Below, piece after piece: positions 1-8,800 of a stretch of 10,166 nucleotides of DNA. Numbering within the stretch: position 1 is the stretch's first letter; every line of letters starts with the position of its first letter. Both the position numbers and the translations under genes were made by a program. The notes beneath the pieces are model-generated. The model ran no database searches and was not told the DNA's origin. It saw nothing but the letters and a program-made list of their open reading frames with translations. The stretch lies in assembly GCA_036274675.1 (NCBI GenBank), contig DASUFE010000031.1:1-10166 (forward strand), written 5' to 3'. Source of the DNA: DASUFE01 sp036274675 (GTDB taxonomy: Bacteria; Pseudomonadota; Gammaproteobacteria; HTCC5015).

Positions 1-1216
1 GGGGGGACAGGATAACGACTCGTTCCACTTCAAGCTGGATTCGGGCGCGTGGACGACTCAGAACAACCAGGCGACCAGCGGCTACGGCACGATCACGCCG
101 GCGACCTTCAGTAATCTGTCGGCCGGTGCGCACACGCTGCGCATCGTCAGACGCGAAGACGGCGCGCGGCTGGATAAGGTGACGCTGACGGTCTCCGCGG
201 GTTCGATCAGCGGTTCGAGCTCGTCGAGCAGCAGCTCCTCGAGCTCTTCCAGCTCCTCGTCGAGCAGCTCCAGTTCTTCGAGCAGCAGTTCGTCCTCTTC
301 GTCTTCAAGCAGCACCTCGACGAGTTCATCTTCGTCGAGCAGCAGTTCGAGTTCTTCCGGTAGCGCCTGCGGCGTGGCTCCCTCGGGCACTCTGACCGCC
401 AACGCCATTTCGGGCGCCAATGGCAGTCGCAACGGCTTGTATGAAGGTGCGGTGTGGATCAACGGCGCACTGTATTTCTCTGATTTCACCTTCGACTCCG
501 GTTACCCGTCGCGCATCCAGAAGCTGACCACCTCGGGCGTGATGACGACCCAGATCTCCGACAGCGGCAGCAATGGTCTGGCGGTTGACGCCCAGGGCAA
601 TATCATTTCGGCCAACCACAAGTTCAGCGGCCTTTACCGTTATACCCTGGCGGGCGTCCGCAGCGCTGTCGCGGCCAGCTATAACGGCCATATCTTCACG
701 TCGCCGAACGATCTCACGATCGCCAATGACGGCACCATCTACTTTACGGACCCCAACTTCCAGCACATTTCGGGTGCGGATGGCCAGCCGGTCACGGGTG
801 TCTACAAGGTCGATGTGAACGGCACGGTGACCCTGATCGACGGCTCGCTGAACAATCCGAACGGCATCGTCCTGTCGCCCGCCAATGATGTGCTGTACGT
901 CGACGATTCCAGCACGTTGCGCACCTACCCGATCGTGAACGGCCAGGTATTCTCGAGCACAGTTCTGGTTCAGGGATTGGGAACGGGCGATGGCATGACC
1001 ATTGACTGCCACGGCAATATCTACGTTTCCGAGCACAACTCGCAACGCATGAGAGTGTTTGCTCCGAATGGCGCGCAGTTGGCGACCATTAACGTAAGCC
1101 CCGCCGCCAATGTGACCAATGCCGCCTTCGGCGGCGCCGACGGCAAGACTCTGTATATCACCGGCGCCCAGAAAGTATGGAGCATCAATCTGGATGTGAC
1201 CGGCTCTCCGTTCTAA
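1..1216 (+). CDS. Secreted modular protein: CBM-like end, poly-Ser linker, SMP-30/gluconolactonase-like propeller (5' partial)
   Basis: The gene is open at the left edge; the first complete codon is at 2 and the stop is TAA 1214-1216, leaving 404 residues. Residues ~1-65 look like the end of a beta-sandwich carbohydrate-binding domain, closing with the pattern G-x-HTLRI-x-RREDGARLDKVTLT. A serine linker follows (215-358). The remaining ~285 residues resemble the SMP-30/gluconolactonase/LRE six-bladed beta-propeller. The family's metal ligands appear conserved: Glu in EGAVW (443-445), Asn in NPNGI (860-862) and Asp in GDGMTID (989-991); the Asn of SPNDL (707-709) is also kept. Family members hydrolyse sugar lactones or related esters using a divalent cation. 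A CBM plus poly-Ser architecture implies export and polysaccharide targeting, but the signal peptide would lie outside the window. GTG 179 is only an internal codon, because the frame is open upstream and encodes a recognisable domain. The exact substrate is unknown. Confidence 0.85.
   Translation, partial: GGQDNDSFHFKLDSGAWTTQNNQATSGYGTITPATFSNLSAGAHTLRIVRREDGARLDKVTLTVSAGSISGSSSSSSSSSSSSSSSSSSSSSSSSSSSSSSSSSTSTSSSSSSSSSSSSGSACGVAPSGTLTANAISGANGSRNGLYEGAVWINGALYFSDFTFDSGYPSRIQKLTTSGVMTTQISDSGSNGLAVDAQGNIISANHKFSGLYRYTLAGVRSAVAASYNGHIFTSPNDLTIANDGTIYFTDPNFQHISGADGQPVTGVYKVDVNGTVTLIDGSLNNPNGIVLSPANDVLYVDDSSTLRTYPIVNGQVFSSTVLVQGLGTGDGMTIDCHGNIYVSEHNSQRMRVFAPNGAQLATINVSPAANVTNAAFGGADGKTLYITGAQKVWSINLDVTGSPF
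215..358 (+). repeat. Poly-serine linker (48 codons, 46 Ser + 2 Thr)
   Basis: This low-complexity stretch encodes an uninterrupted Ser/Thr linker between the CBM-like domain and the propeller. All six serine codons occur: by my count AGC 14, TCG 13, TCC 6, TCT 6, AGT 5 and TCA 2. TCN and AGY codons cannot interconvert by one synonymous base change, so the mixture argues for selection on serine at the protein level and not a recent microsatellite slip. Poly-Ser linkers of this sort are known from secreted plant-cell-wall-degrading enzymes of Cellvibrio and Saccharophagus. The opposite strand has a long Glu/Leu/Asp-rich open frame here, which is only the complement of the serine codons. Confidence 0.95.
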
Positions 1217-1234
1217 AACTTCAGTAAACCCCGT

Positions 1235-1261
1235 CCCGGTGCCGCGCAATGCGGCCCCGGG
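1235..1261 (+). terminator. GC-rich hairpin after the propeller gene, possible terminator
   Basis: CCCGG (1235-1239) and GCCGC (1241-1245) pair with GCGGC (1251-1255) and CCGGG (1257-1261). There is one T/C mismatch and a five-base GCAAT loop. The hairpin starts 19 bases after the stop codon, a typical terminator position. No T-tract follows (only a pyrimidine-rich stretch near 1281-1290), so intrinsic termination would be weak. It could instead protect the mRNA 3' end or assist Rho-dependent termination. Confidence 0.5.
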
Positions 1262-1587
1262 GTGCGGGTACTCAACCCGATCTTCTTCTCAAGATCCCTC
1301 AGGCGGACTGTACTGACTGAGAGCGATACCAGCAGTCAGCAGTGGTTGAATTGCCGTCGCGCGCTCGTATCGAATTCAGCAAAGCTTTCGTAGAGCAGCG
1401 CTATCAAACATAAAGTATCCTCCCCAAGCTCTAAACTCGCCTCCAACTGCGTAGGGCGAGTCGCGTTTCACGCGCATTCAGGATGACACGCAACAGCGAT
1501 ATTCTGTGTGTATCAGGCATGACTTCTGCTGGTCTTGAAACTGATGTCGTGCGTTATTACGCGCGGTTTTCGACCGGGATCAAACAC

Positions 1588-1605
1588 GCCTATCGCCTGA
1601 TAGGC
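1588..1605. repeat. Perfect 7-bp inverted repeat with 4-base loop
   Basis: GCCTATC (1588-1594) and GATAGGC (1599-1605) flank the loop GCCT. It is the tightest hairpin in the intergenic region. It lies 17 bases upstream of the terminator-like hairpin at 1623, so the two could form adjacent stems in one transcript. It could equally be a protein-binding palindrome; the sequence does not decide. Confidence 0.5.
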
Positions 1606-1620
1606 TCGTAGATAAAAATT

Positions 1621-1645
1621 AGATTCAGCAAGCCTGAATTTTTTT
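1621..1645 (+). terminator. Intrinsic-terminator-like hairpin with T7 tail
   Basis: ATTCAG (1623-1628) pairs with CTGAAT (1634-1639) around a five-base CAAGC loop, extendable by a G-T wobble and an A-T pair. The stem runs directly into seven T's (1639-1645). The stem is short and fairly AT-rich, but the hairpin-plus-U-run layout is classic for + strand Rho-independent termination. It lies about 400 bases past the propeller gene's stop, so it would end either a long 3' untranslated region or a separate small transcript. Confidence 0.5.
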
Positions 1646-2003
1646 GAAATTGACCAGTCATTTTTAATTCATCGACAAAGTGGGAAACAACCCCTTGTCG
1701 TTTGAATCCTGCTGCTTGTTCATAAATCCGGTTCCAGAGTTATGGAAAAAACGATTCAGCAGGACTTTATTTTGATTTACGCAGTACTCTCGATCGTCGC
1801 GCCACTTGCGCCTTCAGTGATTTCTTCCACAAAGAAAGCCGCGTCCCGGGTTTTCTCAGACATCGCATTAAATACCTATGCTCCTTGCCGCTTCGCTTCG
1901 AAAGCCGATCGAAGGCCTGCCGCGCCGCCTCATGACGGCAGTTTCCTTTTCATATCAACTTCATTCAACTGCATTGCCGTACGCCCGAACACCTGCCGCC
2001 ATG

Positions 2004-2010
2004 AAAGGAG
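2004..2010 (+). promoter_or_regulatory. Ribosome binding site that places the lipoprotein start at 2017
   Basis: AAAGGAG at 2004-2010 abuts an ATG at 2011 with no spacing, but lies six bases before a second in-frame ATG at 2017. Normal Shine-Dalgarno spacing therefore favours 2017 as the start. Confidence 0.75.
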
Positions 2011-2016
2011 ATGACG

Positions 2017-2655
2017 ATGAATACCTGTTTAACCCCGATATCGCCCGGCAGGGCATGCCGCCTCTCAAGCCGGTTTTCAATGTGCGCATTGCTGTGTTTG
2101 TCGGCCTGCACTTCGACTTTCGTATCGTCATGGCGTGCTCCGGATGCGCAGCCGCTGCAGGTCGGCGGCGCCAAGGTTGCGGCAGCGGTTATGGCGCAGG
2201 ACGGCCCTTCCCGCCGCATGGCGGAAGATACGCTTGCGCAGGAGATCAGCAAACACGGCGCCCAAGGCGTGGCGTTGTACACATTGGTTCCCGATACGGA
2301 TTTATCGGATGAGGGGGAGGTGCGCTCGGAACTGGAGCAGGCTGGCGTCGCGGGCCTGGTGATTATGCGCCCGGTTGGTGTCGACAAGGAAGTCGTTGCG
2401 ACGCCCTCGGCTGGCCCGACCTATCCGGGATATTGGGGCGGATATCACTATGGCTGGGCCAATCCATGGCCGAGCGGAATCCATACGAACACCATCGTGT
2501 ATGTCGAGACTCAAGTCTACTCGCTGGATCAGAACAAACTGGTCTGGAGTGGGCAGAGCAAGACCACGAATCCCCAGCAGGTGGACAACCTGGTTGAGGA
2601 GCTGGCCGCGGCCACGGCGAAAGAACTGGAGCGGCAAGGTCTGTTAACACGCTAA
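2017..2655 (+). CDS. Outer-membrane lipoprotein, DUF4136-like
   Basis: The product is 212 residues from ATG 2017, a start chosen on Shine-Dalgarno spacing. ATG 2011 is two codons longer; ATG 2080 would leave a very short signal. The N-terminus is basic (Arg12, Arg15, Arg19), followed by a hydrophobic stretch and a lipobox LSAC with the lipidated cysteine at residue 31. The +2 residue is Thr, not Asp, so sorting to the outer membrane is expected. The mature part begins TSTFVSSWRAPDA, like small lipoproteins of the DUF4136 type. It includes an aromatic Gly/Tyr/Trp-rich loop (GYWGGYHYGWANPW, nucleotides ~2428-2469) and a later segment that reads VYSLDQNKLVWSGQSKT. The next gene starts 15 bases after the stop. 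Biochemical function is unknown; family assignment is by resemblance. Confidence 0.75.
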   Translation: MNTCLTPISPGRACRLSSRFSMCALLCLSACTSTFVSSWRAPDAQPLQVGGAKVAAAVMAQDGPSRRMAEDTLAQEISKHGAQGVALYTLVPDTDLSDEGEVRSELEQAGVAGLVIMRPVGVDKEVVATPSAGPTYPGYWGGYHYGWANPWPSGIHTNTIVYVETQVYSLDQNKLVWSGQSKTTNPQQVDNLVEELAAATAKELERQGLLTR

Positions 2656-2658
2656 CTG

Positions 2659-2666
2659 AAGGAGGT
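2659..2666 (+). promoter_or_regulatory. Consensus Shine-Dalgarno AAGGAGGT
   Basis: A full AAGGAGGT match lies four bases before ATG 2671. A similar GGAGGT (3282-3287) lies four bases before the paralog at 3292. Both repeat-protein genes thus appear built for strong translation compared with their neighbours. Confidence 0.85.
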
Positions 2667-2670
2667 TTTT

Positions 2671-3237
2671 ATGACGGCAGTAAAATATCCGGTTGTGGCG
2701 GCGTTCCTGGCCGGGGCTTTGCCGGCCATGGCGGTCAACGAGGCCGCGCAGCCCGGCGTGGTCGACGCCGCCCACGAAAGCATCGTCGCGACGGTGGAGG
2801 ATGTAAATCATGAGAAGCGGACCATCACTCTGAAAGGGCCGGAGGGGAACGAGGTGACTATGGAGGCGGGGCCGCAGATTGCGCGTTTCGAAGAGGTGGA
2901 AAAAGGGGATCGGCTCAAGGTCGATTACCTGGAATCGGTCGCGGTCGCCATCGTGCCTCCGGACCAGGCCGAGGGCGCGGTGCGAAGCGGCGAGAGTTTT
3001 CTGGTGCGCAATCCCCAAAGCCAGAAACCGGGGGCAACGGCGGTGCGGACCGAGGTCGTGACGGCGACCGTCGAGAAGATTGACGCCGCGGAGCGCATCG
3101 CGACCCTGCAAGGGCCGGACAGCGGCACACTGGAGATCAGTATCGCGCCCGATGTGCCCAACGTGGCGAGCATCAAGCGCGGCGATCGGGTGGTCGTGGA
3201 AAAAACACGCGCTCTCGCGCTGAACATCCAGGAATAG
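2671..3237 (+). CDS. Periplasmic two-module repeat protein A (hypothetical)
   Basis: This 188-residue protein belongs to no family I recognise. Residues 1-21 form a Sec signal peptide ending A-M-A before VNEAAQ, so the mature protein should be periplasmic or secreted. The mature part has two copies of one module, residues ~38-94 and ~130-186, which align without gaps at an offset of 92 with 16 identities in 56 positions. Shared features are an ATVE start, a GP turn, a GDR motif near the end and a final A-x-x-I. The copies are separated by a Pro/Gly-containing linker with GES-x-LVRNP. Alternating hydrophobics suggest small beta-barrel or OB-like domains, but that is inference. The next gene encodes a clear paralog, and a lipoprotein gene lies 15 bases upstream. 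A possible role is ligand binding or an envelope structural function. Confidence 0.8.
   Translation: MTAVKYPVVAAFLAGALPAMAVNEAAQPGVVDAAHESIVATVEDVNHEKRTITLKGPEGNEVTMEAGPQIARFEEVEKGDRLKVDYLESVAVAIVPPDQAEGAVRSGESFLVRNPQSQKPGATAVRTEVVTATVEKIDAAERIATLQGPDSGTLEISIAPDVPNVASIKRGDRVVVEKTRALALNIQE
2782..2952 (+). repeat. Repeat module copy A1 (protein A residues 38-94)
   Basis: This is the first copy of the ~57-residue module. It is the most similar to copy B1 of the next gene, with 26 of 57 identical residues and no gap. Conserved landmarks are ATVED, GN in the central turn, the GD pair, and the closing YLESVAV. Confidence 0.7.
3058..3228 (+). repeat. Repeat module copy A2 (protein A residues 130-186)
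   Basis: This is the second copy in protein A. It retains the ATVE start, LQGP turn, GDR motif and LAL-x-I ending. Its YLESVAV segment is replaced by a K-T-R-A-L-A-L type ending, which resembles the second copy of protein B. Confidence 0.6.
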
Positions 3238-3291
3238 GTAAGCGTAATGAGAACTCACTCAACAGCAATGTAATTTGCAACGGAGGTATTT

Positions 3292-3864
3292 ATGAATACA
3301 GCGCAGCAGTTAATGTTCGTCGCGCTTTTGACAGGCGCGTCGGCCGCCATGGCGGCGGCGGAGTCCGGGAAACCGGAAAAGGTCGAGGCTTTTTATGGCG
3401 ATCATATTGCGACCGTGGAAGACATAGACCATGAATCGGGCACGATTGCGGTAAAAGACGATAAAGGCAATACCATGATCATGCAGATTTATCCTGAAAC
3501 CCGCGGCTTCGACCAGATCGAGCAAGGCGACCATGGCAAGATTAAATATCTGGAGTCGGTCGCGGTGTCCCTCTCTCCCGCCGACGAGCCCGGTTCCAAC
3601 ATGCCGGAGCCGACGGGGGAGAGCATCATCGTCCGCAACCCCGGAGTGAAACCCGCGGGAACCCCCGTCGAGACTTTCTCGATCACGGGGACGATTGACC
3701 ATATCAACAACAAGACGCGTGTTGCCAGATTGAAGGGGCCGAACGGAAACGAATACAGGATCAGTGTTGACAAAAATGTTCCCGGTTTTCGGAAGCTCGA
3801 CAACGGCGACCAGGTGACGGCGGAACTGACTCCGATGCTTGCGTTGGATATGGATCCGAGATAA
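3292..3864 (+). CDS. Periplasmic two-module repeat protein B, paralog of the preceding gene (hypothetical)
   Basis: This 190-residue protein has the same plan as its upstream neighbour: a signal peptide (residues 1 to about 21, ending A-M-A), module B1 (~38-94), a linker with GES-I-I-VRNP, and module B2 (~131-187). B1 aligns to A1 without gaps at 26 of 57 identities and at identical residue numbers. The intramolecular B1/B2 match is weaker (10 of ~55) but keeps GN, F, GD and A at the same spots, with an offset of 93. The start is ATG 3292, with GGAGGT four bases before it. The gap from gene A is 54 bases and the next gene starts 20 bases downstream. A tandem duplication of a protein already internally duplicated is the simplest origin. 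Function is unknown. Confidence 0.8.
   Translation: MNTAQQLMFVALLTGASAAMAAAESGKPEKVEAFYGDHIATVEDIDHESGTIAVKDDKGNTMIMQIYPETRGFDQIEQGDHGKIKYLESVAVSLSPADEPGSNMPEPTGESIIVRNPGVKPAGTPVETFSITGTIDHINNKTRVARLKGPNGNEYRISVDKNVPGFRKLDNGDQVTAELTPMLALDMDPR
3403..3573 (+). repeat. Repeat module copy B1 (protein B residues 38-94)
   Basis: First module of protein B, bearing IATVEDIDHE and KYLESVAV. It is nearly superimposable on copy A1, without gaps. Confidence 0.7.
3682..3852 (+). repeat. Repeat module copy B2 (protein B residues 131-187)
   Basis: Second module of protein B. It keeps LKGPNGN, PGF and NGD and ends LALDM; this ending parallels LALNI in copy A2. The pattern suggests first and second modules diverged before the gene was duplicated. 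Confidence 0.6.
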
Positions 3865-3884
3865 ATCCGAACCGGAGCGGCATC

Positions 3885-4901
3885 ATGGAGTGGATGAAAA
3901 TTTCAGGAACGGCTTGCGCGTTCGTCTGGATGCTGGCCGCCGGCCCTGCCGTGTGCGCGGAAGCGATGTTCTCCTGGAACGAAGGCCCGGCCAAAGAGAG
4001 TATCCTGAATTTCGTGCAGGATGTGACTGACGGCGCGGGAGACAGGTACGTGCCGCCGGGGCGGCGTATCGCCGTGTTCGATAACGACGGCACCCTGTGG
4101 GCGGAGCAACCGGTTTACTTCCAGGCCCTGTTCGCCATCGATCGTGTGAAGGCGCTGGCGCCGCAGCATCCGGAGTGGCAGGGACAGGAACCTTTCGCCG
4201 CCCTGCTCAGGGGCGACCTGTCGGCCTTGCTGGCCGGCGGCGAGCGGTCGGTGGCGGAGGTTCTCGCCGCCACCCACGCGGGAATGACGACCGAAGAGTT
4301 CGAGAAAATCGTCAGCGACTGGCTCGGTTCAGCGAAACATCCGCAGACCGGAAAACCCTACAACCGCATGGTTTATCAACCGATGCTCGAACTGCTGGAG
4401 TATCTGCGCGCCAACGGCTTCAAGACTTTCATTGTCTCTGGCGGCGGAGTGGAGTTCATGCGCGTCTTTGCGGAGCAGACCTACGGAATCCCGCCCGAGC
4501 AGGTGGTCGGCAGCTACGGCCGTCAGAAATACGAGGTCAGCGATGAGGCGGGACCGCTGCTGATCAAGCTTCCTGAAATCGACTTTGTCAGTGACGGCCC
4601 CGGCAAGCCGGTGGCCATACAGAGAGTAATCGGCCGGCGGCCGCTGGCGGCTTTCGGCAATTCCGACGGTGATTTTCAAATGTTGCAGTGGACCTGCTCC
4701 GGCGAGGGCGCGCGCCTCTGCCTCATAATCCATCACACCGACGCCGCCCGCGAATGGGCCTACGACCGTGCATCGCGCATCGGACATCTGGACGAAACAC
4801 TGGCCGCCGCCCGCACCAAGGGCTGGATCGTGGTGGATATGAAACGCGACTGGAAACGTATATATAGTGGGGACATGATAGATGAATCAACCGCACACTA
4901 G
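3885..4901 (+). CDS. Exported HAD-superfamily phosphatase (phosphoserine phosphatase-like)
   Basis: The product has 338 residues. HAD motifs are all visible: motif I FDNDGT with the Asp66 nucleophile and Asp68 acid/base, motif II Ser185 in FIVSGGG, a likely motif III lysine (Lys241 in GPGKPVAIQ), and motif IV GNSDGD (Asp261, Asp263) for Mg2+ binding. A long helical cap lies between motifs I and II. Residues 1-25 look like a Sec signal peptide (hydrophobic TACAFVWMLAAG, cleavage near V-C-A), so the enzyme would work in the periplasm. PAVC is a poor lipobox, so a lipoprotein is less likely. ATG 3885 is chosen because GGAG (3874-3877) lies seven bases before it; ATG 3894 is an alternative. The end overlaps the FGE gene by 20 bases, which implies co-expression. 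The phosphorylated substrate is unknown. Confidence 0.85.
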   Translation: MEWMKISGTACAFVWMLAAGPAVCAEAMFSWNEGPAKESILNFVQDVTDGAGDRYVPPGRRIAVFDNDGTLWAEQPVYFQALFAIDRVKALAPQHPEWQGQEPFAALLRGDLSALLAGGERSVAEVLAATHAGMTTEEFEKIVSDWLGSAKHPQTGKPYNRMVYQPMLELLEYLRANGFKTFIVSGGGVEFMRVFAEQTYGIPPEQVVGSYGRQKYEVSDEAGPLLIKLPEIDFVSDGPGKPVAIQRVIGRRPLAAFGNSDGDFQMLQWTCSGEGARLCLIIHHTDAAREWAYDRASRIGHLDETLAAARTKGWIVVDMKRDWKRIYSGDMIDESTAH

Positions 4902-5877
4902 CACCGCCGCGCGACCCCGATTCGCATTGCCCGCGACGGAGGCGGCCTCGCACCCTGAAATGGTCTGGGTCCAGGGCCGCATCTTCCGCATGGGTTCCGA
5001 CAAACATTATTCCGAAGAGGCGCCGGTACGTCGGGTGAGGGTCGATGGATTCTGGATGGACCGCACGCCGGTCACCAACCGCGACTTCCGCCGCTTCGTG
5101 GAAGCGACCGGCCATGTCAGTTTCGCCGAGACAGCGCCGACCGCCAAGGATTATCCCGGCGCGCTGCCGCATATGCTCCGGGCCGGTTCGCTGGTATTCA
5201 GCCCACCGTCCTCGTCCTGTCCCATTAACTTGCGCACCGGGAGCCGGTGGTGGGAATTCAGGTTCGGCACGGACTGGCGCCATCCTTATGGACCGGGCAG
5301 CTCCATAGAGGGGCTCGACGATTATCCCGTAGTGCATATCGCGTATTGTGACGCGGCGGCTTATGCGCAGTGGTCGGGCAAGAGTTTACCGACCGAAGCG
5401 GAGTGGGAGTTCGCCGCGCGCGGCGGACTCGACGGCGCCGAGTTTGCGTGGGGTAACCAGTTCATGCCGGAGGGGAGGCACATGGCCAATACCTGGCAGG
5501 GTTCCTTTCCCCATCAGAACCTGAAGACGGACGGCTACGAAGGCACGTCTCCCGTCATGGCGTTCCCGCCCAACGCTTACGGACTTTACGACATGATCGG
5601 CAATGTCTGGGAATGGACCGCGGACTGGTATACGGCCAGGTATGCCGCCGATGCGCGCAAGGCCTGCTGCATACCGCTCAATCCGCGCGGCGGAGCCAGA
5701 GAGACAAGTTACAACAACTGCCAGCCGGGCATCAGGATTCCACGCAAGGTCCTGAAGGGCGGCTCGCACTTGTGTGCCCCGGGCTATTGTCGCCGCTACC
5801 GTCCGGCTGCGCGCCACGCGCAACCCGTCGATACTTCGTCGAGCCACATCGGTTTTCGCTGTGTGTTACGGGCATGA
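4882..5877 (+). CDS. Formylglycine-generating enzyme (sulfatase-modifying factor, SUMF1/FGE family)
   Basis: This 331-residue protein fills the FGE-sulfatase fold. The N-terminal part has MVWVQGRIFRMGS and VDGFWMDRTPVTNRDFRRFV; the middle has LPTEAEWEFAARGG; GNVWEWTADWY follows; the C-terminus has LKGGSHLC-APGY-CRRYRPAARH and ends HIGFRC. The two cysteines (Cys298 and Cys303, four residues apart) match the copper-binding catalytic pair of aerobic FGE, which oxidises the Cys of the CxPxR motif in type I sulfatases to formylglycine. That distinguishes it from the many SUMF1-fold proteins lacking these cysteines. No signal peptide is evident, so it should be cytoplasmic and act on nascent sulfatases. 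The start ATG 4882 lies inside the HAD gene, preceded by a GTGGGGA-like site. No sulfatase is encoded in the window. Confidence 0.9.
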   Translation: MNQPHTSTAARPRFALPATEAASHPEMVWVQGRIFRMGSDKHYSEEAPVRRVRVDGFWMDRTPVTNRDFRRFVEATGHVSFAETAPTAKDYPGALPHMLRAGSLVFSPPSSSCPINLRTGSRWWEFRFGTDWRHPYGPGSSIEGLDDYPVVHIAYCDAAAYAQWSGKSLPTEAEWEFAARGGLDGAEFAWGNQFMPEGRHMANTWQGSFPHQNLKTDGYEGTSPVMAFPPNAYGLYDMIGNVWEWTADWYTARYAADARKACCIPLNPRGGARETSYNNCQPGIRIPRKVLKGGSHLCAPGYCRRYRPAARHAQPVDTSSSHIGFRCVLRA

Positions 5878-8800
5878 AGGCGGCTGCATGTCCTGCGTGC
5901 ATTCTGCATATTCCCCACGCTTTGCAAACAGTTCCGTGACACGTCAATCCTCCGCGGCCGGCGATCGTCTGTTTGAAAGCGCTCCGCAGAACGGAATTCA
6001 GCGGCGGCTGGGGATGGACGGATTCCGGATCGGCCGCTGTAAACTGCTGATCCTGATCACGTGGGCTCCGCTGGTCGCGCTCACCCTGGCGCAAAGCCTG
6101 GTTTGGGGTCCGGAGCAGATTGTTTCGCTGCTGCATGGCATCGAGACGCATATACGCTATCTGATCGTGGCCCCGTTGCTGGTTTATGCCGACAAGCAAT
6201 GCGCGCCCGCGCTCGGCGCCATCGTGCGCCATTTCGTCGATACGGGTATCGTGCCGCCGCATGAGCGTGCCCGCTTTGAAAACATAATAAGTTCCACCCG
6301 CCGCCTGCTTGAAACGCCCGTTGCCCAGGTCGCGGTGATCGTGCTGGCTTATCTGATGGCCGCCGCCGCCGTGCATTCATCGATGGACCAGGTGCCATTC
6401 TGGCATCAGTCTTCCGGGAGTCTTGTCTTCTCTCCAGCCGGCTGGTGGCATGTTCTGGTCAGTATACCCTTGCTGCTGATCCTGTTTTTAGGCTGGGTAT
6501 GGCGGCTGGCATTGTGGGCTCGCCTGTTATGGGGTGTCTCGCGGCTCGACCTGCAACTGATCGCGGCTCATGCCGATGGCGCCGCCGGTCTGGGTTTCCT
6601 CGGCTATTCGTTGCGCGCCTTCGCCAGTGTCGGGCTGGCGTTTTCATCGGCCGCGGCCGCAAGATCGGTGCGCGAAGTTTCGCAGGGTGCGGAACTGTCG
6701 ACGCTGCATAATTATTTCAGCCTGGGCTGGCTGGTGTTCCTGGCGATTCTGTTCGCCGCGCCGCTGCTGGCGTTCACTCCGATTCTGATCAATACCTGGC
6801 GGCGCGGCATATTCGAGTATGGCGCGCTCGCCCGGCGTGAAGGCAAGGTGTTCGAGCGTAAATGGCTTGGCCCCGATGCCATGATTGATGAAAGCGCGCT
6901 CGAACTTCAGGACTTTTCCGCTACTAATGATTTGTATCAAATCGTATCCAATGTCTACGCGATGCGTTTTTTCCCGCTCAGCCTCAAGGATATCCTCATC
7001 CTCATAGCGGCCATGCTGCTGCCTTTTGTGCCGATCCTGCTGATCGCGATTCCCGCGGACATGATCCTGGTCTGGATCAAGGGGCTCTTATTGTAACTGA
7101 GCGCGCTTTGGGAAATGACCGGAATAGCGGTCAGAAATTTTCAAATCATTCATATGGAGTCCGCCTCATCGGATATTGAAGGAGAGTATCTATGACCGAC
7201 AATGCTTGCAGAGAAGTATTCGAGAATCTGAAGGAAGGGCAGTTCAATCCCTTGCTGGAGGGTGTCAACGGCAGCTATCGCTTCGATATCAAGGGCGCCG
7301 GCTCCTGGCATGTGGCCGTCGAGGATGGCCGCATTTACGCCCGCGAGAGCGACGAGTCGGCCGAATGCCGTATCGAATGCGAAGCGGAGGATTTCCTGCT
7401 CATCATCCAGGGGCAGCGTAATCTCATCACCGCGGCGATGCAGGGCAGGGTCAGCGTGAGCGGCGACCTGGCGCTCGCTCAAAAATTCCATGGTCTTGTG
7501 GGGGCCGGGGCCGGGCAGCGTGCACAGCCGAGGAGCAAGCCGTCGTGAGCGCGGAATCCGTCAGCATACTGGATGGCAGCACCTTCGTCGTCAGCGACCG
7601 GCGCGGTGATATCGCGGCTACGCCAACCGAAACAACGGGGCTGTTCCATGCCGATACGCGCTTCCTCTCGCGCTGGGTATTGACCGTTAACGGCGTGCGG
7701 CTTAACAGTCTGTCCACGGATGATATCGACTATTTCGCGTCGCAGTTTTTCCTGGTGCCCGGTACCGGGACGGTGTATGTCGATTCGCCGCTCTCCGTGG
7801 TGCGCCGGCGCGCGGTCGGCGGCGGCTTCCACGAGGACTTGACCATCGTCAATCACACGCCCGACGAGATGGATCTCGACGTGGCTATAGAGGCGGACGC
7901 GGATTTCGCGGATATTTTCGAGGTCAAGGATGCACTGTCTAAAAAGGGCGAACACTACCGGAAGGAGCAGGGCGGCTCGCTCGTGCTCGGATATCGGCGC
8001 GAGCGATTCATACGCGAGACTCATATTCGCGCCGAACCTCCGGCGCGCGTGGAAAACGGCGGCCTGCGTTATTCGATTCATCTGGGTCCGCACCAGGAAT
8101 GGAACGCGCGCTTCGACGTCGAAGCGCGCAGCGGAGGCATGCTTGAGCGCAAGCTTCCCCGGCGCGGTGATGAGCCGGACGCGGAATCCGGAGAGGCCGC
8201 AAGAAAACCGGTCACTGCCGCGCCGGCATTGATCTGTCCGTGGCGGCCGCTGGAACGCACCTACCGGCGCAGCCTGATTGATCTGTCCGCCCTGCGCTTT
8301 TATCCCTTGCTTGCGCCCAATGACGCCCTGCCTGCAGCGGGCCTGCCCTGGTTCATGGCGGTCTTCGGGCGTGACAGCATTCTCACCAGCTTTCAGGCAT
8401 TGCCGTTCGCGCCGGATCTGGCCGCGACTACGCTCAAGGTTCTGGGCGCGCGCCAGGGCACGCGCTACGACGACTTCCGCGACGAGGAGCCCGGCAAGAT
8501 TCTCCATGAGTCCCGTTCGGGAGAGATGACCGCTTTTGAAGAGCGGCCGCATTCTCCGTATTTTGGCACGGCCGACGCGACACCGTTGTTCCTGGTGCTG
8601 CTGGATGAATACGAGCGCTGGACTGGAAACGGCGAGTTGGTGCGCGGGCTGGAAAAGGAGGCGCGCGCCGCCTTGCGCTGGATCGATGAATCGGGCGACC
8701 GCGACGGCGACGGCTACGTGGAGTACGACAGGCGCAACAAGGAAACGGGCCTCGAGAACCAATGCTGGAAGGATTCCTGGGATTCCATCCGTTTCGCGGA

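Larger units (their letters stand above)
1217..2016. other. 800-base intergenic region, no convincing gene, many inverted repeats
   Basis: No reading frame here resembles a known protein. Its central part (about 1500-1760) is visibly more AT-rich than the flanking genes. Short perfect inverted repeats seen: 1279-1284/1291-1296 (GATCTT/AAGATC), 1313-1319/1333-1339 (CTGACTG/CAGTCAG), 1436-1441/1455-1460 (CTCGCC/GGCGAG), 1588-1594/1599-1605 (GCCTATC/GATAGGC) and 1673-1678/1695-1700 (CGACAA/TTGTCG), plus the two terminator-like hairpins listed separately. I could not find a -35/-10 pair strong enough to call, although the promoter for the downstream genes should be here. Some of these repeats are expected by chance. 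Confidence 0.6.
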